Positions 62,453 to 64,000 of a stretch of DNA of 64,000 bases are shown piece after piece. The notes below the pieces were generated by a model. It made no database searches. It was not told where the DNA came from and saw nothing but the letters and a program-made list of their open reading frames with translations. The DNA lies in contig CALOBN010000003.1 in NCBI GenBank assembly GCA_942491555.1, forward strand, positions 620,001 to 684,000. Reading direction: 5' to 3'. Each line of letters begins with the position of its first letter. The stretch's first letter is position 1. The translations under genes were made by a program, and so were the position numbers. The DNA comes from Marinihelvus sp942491555. GTDB lineage: Bacteria; Pseudomonadota; Gammaproteobacteria; Xanthomonadales; SZUA-36.

Positions 62453-62959
62453 GTGTTTCATTTATACAAAAAAGAGTTGTTCGTTATCTTGATGCTGATC
62501 ATGGTTGTGTTCGGTAGCGCCGCGGACCTGTTCCATGACATCAGCGAAGGTGCCGACACAGCACACCTGGCGATTGAAACAGTTCTGATCCTGGCCTCGT
62601 TTACCCTGATCACGGTTCTGGGGGTTGGCGTCTGGCGGGAGCAGAGTGACAATGTCCGTCTGAAGAAAGAGTTAGCAGCGCACAAAAGTAATGCCGCTGC
62701 TCTATCATCACCTGAGTTTCTGGAGGCCCGCCATCGCCTGGGGCAACTCGCCGACAACCAGTTTCACGAGTGGGGCTTTACCGATACGGAAAGGGAGGTT
62801 GGACTATTGCTGCTGAAAGGTCTCAGCTTTAAAGAAATCGCCGTGGTGCGAGACACCGTGGAAAAGACGGTACGTCAGCAAGCCTCGGCTTTATACCGCA
62901 AATCCGGCCTGAGCGGGCGCCACGAGCTCGCGGCCTGGTTTATCGAAGATTTTTTATGA
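62453..62959 (+). CDS. Membrane-anchored LuxR-type transcription regulator
   Basis: About 168 residues. Two N-terminal helices (LFVILMLIMVVFGSAADLF and TVLILASFTLITVLGVGVW) are followed by a short coiled linker (NVRLKKELAAHKSN) and a C-terminal LuxR helix-turn-helix (WGFTDTEREVGLLLLKGLSFKEIAVVRDTVEKTV). There is no phosphoacceptor domain. GTG 62453 places the start just before the first helix; the frame is open back to 62288 but that part is not helical. It is divergent from the metal efflux operon and could sense the envelope state (inference). Confidence 0.78.
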   Translation: MFHLYKKELFVILMLIMVVFGSAADLFHDISEGADTAHLAIETVLILASFTLITVLGVGVWREQSDNVRLKKELAAHKSNAAALSSPEFLEARHRLGQLADNQFHEWGFTDTEREVGLLLLKGLSFKEIAVVRDTVEKTVRQQASALYRKSGLSGRHELAAWFIEDFL

Positions 62960-63027
62960 GTCACAAGACATATTACCGGCGATAATGGAAGGCACGTGAC
63001 CACACTACCAGGCAGGAAAAACGAATC

Positions 63028-64000
63028 GTGATCAGAACCACCCTACTCGCCGTTGCCGGCGTCCTTACGCTGGGCTATGCCCTGAATCATCCGGTACAAG
63101 CGAGCACCTACGAGAAGCAGGACCCACCGCGCGAGCTCACGCCTGAGCAGGCCGCCAACGCGGCTGCCAATTACCAGAAATACTGCGTCCTGTGCCACGG
63201 CGAGAACCGCGAGGGTTACGTAAACGACCATGCGCCGTCCCTGCGCAGCAAGAGCCTTTTTGAATCGGGTGTACCGCATGCCATTCTGCGACCGCTGTCC
63301 TACGGCAGAGAAGGCACACCGATGGCCGGCTACCTTGATGAGGTGGGCGGCCCCTTGACGCTGGATGAGACCTGGGACCTGACCTATTGGCTGTTTTGGC
63401 AATCCGGTGCCGAGCGGGTCAAGCTGACCGAGGAACCCGTGGAGGGAGACATCCAACGCGGCGAGGTCGTTTACCAGGAAAACTGCGCCATTTGTCATGG
63501 CGTGAATGGGGAAGGCATCACTGCACCCGCGTTGGGTAATCAGTCGGCCCTGGCCCATAACAAGGATGAGTTCATCCGTTACGCCATTGAAAACGGCCGC
63601 GATGGTACGCCCATGGTGTCCTTCGCCAATATTCTGTCGGCGCAGGACATCGACAACGTGACTGCCTTCATCCGCAGCCGGGCGACCGGCTGGACCGATG
63701 GCAAGCTGGCTTTGCGCGCTATTCCGACGCCGGACGAGTACGTCATCAACCCGGACAATGATGATCCTGACTTCGTGCTGGCGGAGGGCAAGTACGTCTC
63801 CTCGGCTGACCTGTTTGCGGCGCTGGAGGCAAACAAGAGAATGGTCCTTATCGATACCCGCGTGCCCTCGGTCTGGCAGCGCGCGCATATCGAAGGCTCC
63901 ATTCCGTTTCCCTACTACACGGACCTGGAAGAGAAGGCCAAAGACCTGCCCAAAGACGTTCAGATCGTGGCCTACTGCTCCTGCCCCAGAGCGGCCGCGG
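63028..64000 (+). CDS. Diheme cytochrome c fused to a rhodanese domain, 3' truncated by window end
   Basis: Open from GTG 63028 (AGGAAAA site) to the end of the window, at least 324 residues. Signal peptide: LLAVAGVLTLGYALNHPVQA. Two cytochrome c domains have heme motifs CVLCH (53-57) and CAICH (153-157), each followed by GTPM with a probable Met ligand. The C-terminal part is a rhodanese domain (MVLIDTRVPSVWQRAHIEGS), with the loop YCSCPRAAA at the cut end; its first Cys would be the persulfide carrier. A periplasmic electron-transfer or sulfur-redox role is inferred. The long minus-strand frame opposite is its shadow. Confidence 0.88.
   Translation, partial: MIRTTLLAVAGVLTLGYALNHPVQASTYEKQDPPRELTPEQAANAAANYQKYCVLCHGENREGYVNDHAPSLRSKSLFESGVPHAILRPLSYGREGTPMAGYLDEVGGPLTLDETWDLTYWLFWQSGAERVKLTEEPVEGDIQRGEVVYQENCAICHGVNGEGITAPALGNQSALAHNKDEFIRYAIENGRDGTPMVSFANILSAQDIDNVTAFIRSRATGWTDGKLALRAIPTPDEYVINPDNDDPDFVLAEGKYVSSADLFAALEANKRMVLIDTRVPSVWQRAHIEGSIPFPYYTDLEEKAKDLPKDVQIVAYCSCPRAAA

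Noticed and set aside
63043..63888. 281-codon minus-strand open frame at the window end
   Set aside because: It is the complement of a clear diheme cytochrome c-rhodanese gene whose stop lies beyond the window.
1..64000. tRNA genes, CRISPR arrays, insertion sequences, prophage
   Set aside because: No T-loop motif in a cloverleaf context, no regularly spaced repeats, no transposase, integrase or phage structural genes were found in either strand.

Overview
The window reads as one contiguous piece of a moderately GC-rich gammaproteobacterial chromosome. The evidence is a four-subunit quinol:fumarate reductase very like enteric FrdABCD, a YbiT-type ABC-F protein, MltF, PldA, PyrC, a MetA-type acyltransferase and TonB-dependent receptors. 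Several traits point to a free-living aquatic or sediment relative of Wenzhouxiangella, Woeseia or Xanthomonadales-like lineages: IPTL-CTERM exported proteins, short Phe-x-x-Gly-Phe-Glu tails on secreted proteins, an ECF sigma factor paired with a kinase-TPR protein, and a TIR-TPR protein. Species cannot be fixed from sequence alone. I saw no rRNA, tRNA, CRISPR array, insertion sequence or prophage.

Layout. 0-1.5 kb: a DUF1538 membrane protein (cut at the window start) with a PII-like and a CBS protein. 1.6-6.2 kb: a secreted sugar dehydrogenase, then metA-metY and a DUF998 protein on the minus strand. 6.4-8.8 kb: an IPTL-CTERM protein, a terminator, a GT2 glycosyltransferase and an unknown protein. 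9-15.5 kb: a Baeyer-Villiger type monooxygenase, a PLP decarboxylase with a 36-residue upstream gene, an enolase-superfamily enzyme with a 19-residue leader peptide, a lipase-like hydrolase and outer-membrane phospholipase A. 15.8-21.2 kb: BON-MscS channel, MltF, a small membrane protein, YbiT. 21.3-25 kb: an exported leucine-rich-repeat protein followed by a TIR-TM-TPR protein.

25-32.3 kb holds an unusual arrangement. A 253-bp, one-mismatch direct repeat of the 3' part of a kefB-like gene flanks a 5.4-kb block with a CBS protein, a DASS-type anion symporter and a TonB-dependent receptor. This looks like a recombinational insertion, or an amplifiable unit. 32.4-38.3 kb: pyrC, an acetyltransferase, exported proteins, a DUF6644/DUF6152 pair and a GT-C-like membrane protein.

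38.4-49 kb is the most distinctive accessory block. An operon of exported proteins (a tandem-repeat protein, a frameshifted small protein, a beta-propeller protein) is divergent from an ECF sigma factor and Ser/Thr kinase-TPR operon, and is followed by a secreted metalloprotease. The kinase shares its membrane-TPR chassis with the TIR protein at 23 kb, so the two look like alternative output domains on one sensor design.

49-64 kb: a methyltransferase, frdABCD for anaerobic fumarate respiration, a small membrane protein, ferritin and an iron-type TonB receptor with a Fur-like box, a four-gene heavy-metal RND efflux operon divergent from a membrane-anchored LuxR-type regulator, and, running off the end, a diheme cytochrome c fused to a rhodanese domain.
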